Assembly: GCA_028279995.1 (NCBI GenBank)
Contig: JANQMQ010000230.1
Coordinates: 1 to 8,253 of the forward strand
DNA from: Candidatus Phaeomarinibacter sp.
GTDB lineage: Bacteria; Pseudomonadota; Alphaproteobacteria; CGMCC-115125
DNA length: 8,253 nt
Reading direction: 5' to 3'
Shown here: positions 6,602 through 8,253 of the stretch, in pieces
Numbering within the stretch: position 1 is the stretch's first letter
How the letters are laid out: each line of letters opens with the position of its first letter
Notes under the pieces: model-generated
Database searches by the model: none
Told to the model about the DNA's origin: nothing
The model's input: only the letters and a program-made list of their open reading frames with translations
Made by a program: the position numbers and the translations under genes

Positions 6602-7726
6602 ATGACAACGCGCCAGATTACCCATGACGCCGCTTACGATGCAGTGGCTCCCGACGATTTTGCCGCGATGATTGAAGTGGACCGCTACGGCGCCCGCTCA
6701 ACTGCGTTCGACAAGATCATTTCCGCGACCCATGACCACTTCTGGGATCCGCTGGACACGAAGTACATCGATTTCTCCGAGCCGTTCGACATGGAGAACG
6801 AGGCCATCATGCCGGAAGACATGGTGCCTGAGCTGCAGCTGCCCTGCTTCAAGGACATGCCGCAGAAGGAACGCATCCGCTTCATCAACGAAAGCGCACG
6901 CTGGAACCTGTCAGCCATTCTGCACGGTGAAGCCGGTGCGCTGGGCCTGTCCGCCTCGCTTTGCCACATTCTTCGTGATCCCGGCGCGCAGGAATATGCC
7001 GCCAACCAGACCCGCGAAGAAGCACGTCACGTCACCGGCTTTGCCGCCTACGTGAAGGCCCGTTGGGGCACACCGCTGCCCTGCGGCGAAACGCTGAAGA
7101 ACCTGCTGACCGAAATCGTGAATGCACCGGAGGTCTACAAGAAGATCGTCGGCATGCAGATGCTGGTTGAAGGCCTCGCCATGGGCGCCTTCGCCATGCT
7201 GTACACGAACGCGCAGGACCCGCTTCTGGTTCGCCTGACACAGCTGGTGATGACGGATGAAGCGTTCCACCACAAGTTCGGCAAGATCTGGGCGGACCGT
7301 ACGGTGCCCAATCTGTCTCAGGAAGAGCAGAACCTGATCGAAGACTGGGCGGCTGAATGCTTCCAGACACTTCTCTTCAACCTGGTAAACCCGGAACAGA
7401 AGAAAGTGATCTATGAGAGCTTCGGCCTCAACTGGGAACAGGTTCAGGCTGAAATGCTTGAAGCCTTCACCGACGAAGACCGCAAAGAGCGCATGAAGTC
7501 AGGTACGGATATCTTCCGTGTGCTGATCAAGACGCTGCTCAAGGCCGGCATCATCACTGATCGCACGAAGGCTTTCTATGCCACCTATGTGGACATGGAT
7601 GAGCTGAAGGCAGAAGGCGACCACATGGTAGGTGACGACATCGCTGAAGAAGGCATCAAGTTCCTTCAGACGATCAATTTCGGCACCAAGACCGACGCCC
7701 TGCAGAACGTGACTGCCGCCGAGTAG
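6602..7726 (+). CDS. Ferritin-like diiron-carboxylate protein, putative oxygenase/oxidase
   Basis: A 374-aa soluble, mostly helical protein with a full diiron ligand set in the order E, ExxH, E, ExxH: E110 (in LHGEAGALG), E140 and H143 (EEARHVTG), E190 (LVEGLAMGAF) and E220 and H223 (TDEAFHHKFG). The spacings of 30, 50 and 30 residues fit the duplicated helix pair of ferritin-like oxygenases; methane monooxygenase uses E114/E144/H147/E209/E243/H246. An N-terminal 95-residue region precedes the four-helix core, and about 140 further residues follow it, more than in ferritin or rubrerythrin. The family therefore points to an O2-activating oxidase, hydroxylase or desaturase, but I cannot name the substrate. 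AurF-type N-oxygenases carry an extra histidine four residues before the last Glu; here that position is V216, arguing against close AurF kinship. The gene is monocistronic, with its own terminator, and divergent from the RND transporter. Confidence 0.85.
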   Translation: MTTRQITHDAAYDAVAPDDFAAMIEVDRYGARSTAFDKIISATHDHFWDPLDTKYIDFSEPFDMENEAIMPEDMVPELQLPCFKDMPQKERIRFINESARWNLSAILHGEAGALGLSASLCHILRDPGAQEYAANQTREEARHVTGFAAYVKARWGTPLPCGETLKNLLTEIVNAPEVYKKIVGMQMLVEGLAMGAFAMLYTNAQDPLLVRLTQLVMTDEAFHHKFGKIWADRTVPNLSQEEQNLIEDWAAECFQTLLFNLVNPEQKKVIYESFGLNWEQVQAEMLEAFTDEDRKERMKSGTDIFRVLIKTLLKAGIITDRTKAFYATYVDMDELKAEGDHMVGDDIAEEGIKFLQTINFGTKTDALQNVTAAE

Positions 7727-7752
7727 TTCGGCTTAGTACAACAGACTTGCAG

Positions 7753-7784
7753 AACGGCCCGCCGGTCTCCGGCGGGCCGTTTTT
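7753..7784 (+). terminator. Intrinsic terminator of the diiron gene
   Basis: ACGGCCCGCCGG (7754-7765) pairs perfectly with CCGGCGGGCCGT (7769-7780) around a TCT loop, extended by an A-T pair (7753/7781), and is followed by a five-T run (7780-7784). It begins 26 nt after the stop codon of the diiron gene and separates it from the kinase-like gene. Confidence 0.93.
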
Positions 7785-7840
7785 CGTCAGGCAGGGTGTC
7801 CGCCTGTGGACCCCAGCCTGATGGCGGTTAGACTGGTGGT

Positions 7841-8253
7841 ATGTCATCTACCGCTGTTTCAGACACACATCTCCACGCAGCACTTGCAGACAACAATCTG
7901 CCCCCACCGCCCTGGGCAACGCTTGGCGCAGGCGTCTGGGGCCAGGTCTTTGACCCGGGGGATGGAACAGTTCTCAAACTCGTAAGGCATACGGGCGGCA
8001 TAGGGTCCGGTGCGGCAATCTTCAGCACGGAAGTGACTGCCCTGCGGGCTGCCGGAGGACTGGGCGGAGACGTACAAGCCGCGCGGCTGCTGGATGCCGC
8101 CTCCATCTCCCCCGACGCTGAGATACAGACCCCGCGCCTCAAGGACTATTGCGGGTGGATACGCATGTCCAAGCTGCCCGGTCGCACTGCAAGCGACATT
8201 CTGAACCATACCTCTGACCAGGAGCAGCGCGCCGGCGTGATGCGGCGTCTCCG
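7841..8253 (+). CDS. Kinase-fold phosphotransferase (aminoglycoside/choline-kinase-like), N-terminal part
   Basis: The first 137 residues are present; the gene runs off the right edge. Seen: a glycine-rich nucleotide loop LGAGVWGQVF (28-37), a VLKLV strand with the presumed ATP lysine K46, a following helix FSTEVTALRA whose E64 would pair with that lysine, and a hinge-like WIRMSKLPG segment leading into the ASDIL helix. This order matches the N-lobe of protein-kinase-like small-molecule phosphotransferases (APH/choline kinase class); the catalytic loop and DxD-type metal site lie beyond the window. The substrate is unknown, and antibiotic resistance should not be assumed. ATG 7841 opens the kinase-like frame; no convincing Shine-Dalgarno precedes it (only GGTGGT directly before the ATG). 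It follows the diiron terminator by 56 nt, so it needs its own promoter. Confidence 0.72.
   Translation, partial: MSSTAVSDTHLHAALADNNLPPPPWATLGAGVWGQVFDPGDGTVLKLVRHTGGIGSGAAIFSTEVTALRAAGGLGGDVQAARLLDAASISPDAEIQTPRLKDYCGWIRMSKLPGRTASDILNHTSDQEQRAGVMRRL

Noticed and set aside
7828..8209. Minus-strand open frames of 104 and 116 codons
   Set aside because: They are mirrors of the plus-strand kinase-like gene, which shows an ordered glycine loop, lysine and helix C pattern.
7841..8253. Antibiotic-resistance aminoglycoside phosphotransferase
   Set aside because: Only the generic kinase N-lobe is visible and there are no mobile-element signs nearby; the class includes many housekeeping small-molecule kinases.

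Overview
The window looks like ordinary chromosomal DNA from a GC-rich proteobacterium, most likely an alphaproteobacterium. This rests on codon use, on the mix of families (divergent biotin genes, an epoxide-hydrolase-N-domain-like HAD phosphatase, a TerB-like protein, an HAE3-type RND/MMPL transporter and a ferritin-like diiron protein) and on the GC-rich hairpin terminators. Nothing more precise can be assigned from sequence alone. I see no tRNA, rRNA, CRISPR array, insertion sequence or phage gene.

Layout. (1) 1-667, minus: 5' part of bioF, running off the left edge. (2) 668-776: a 109-bp divergent promoter region with a weak BioR-box-like site. (3) 777-2069 and 2075-2719, plus: bioA followed after 5 nt by a HAD-superfamily phosphatase-like gene, ending at a bidirectional hairpin terminator (2749-2776). 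(4) 2799-3263 and 3376-5730, minus: a TerB-like protein downstream of a large RND/MMPL transporter, probably co-transcribed, with an intergenic stem-loop between them. (5) 5731-6601: a long stretch (871 bp) without a convincing gene between the divergent transporter and diiron genes; it holds several dyads, a 30-bp-spaced direct repeat and a terminator-like hairpin. (6) 6602-7726, plus: a ferritin-like protein with a complete diiron-carboxylate ligand set, followed by a strong terminator (7753-7784). (7) 7841 to the right edge, plus: the N-terminal lobe of a kinase-fold (aminoglycoside/choline-kinase-like) phosphotransferase.

How the genes fit together. BioF makes 8-amino-7-oxononanoate (KAPA) and BioA converts it to 7,8-diaminononanoate (DAPA), two consecutive steps of biotin synthesis; the HAD gene is translationally close to bioA but has no known biotin role. 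The transporter and the diiron protein are divergently transcribed from the long intergenic region, and that pair plus its control region is the least explained part of the window. A link between them (for example a lipid- or hydrophobe-modifying oxidase and an exporter) is only inference. I did not find a clearly new defence or mobile system here.
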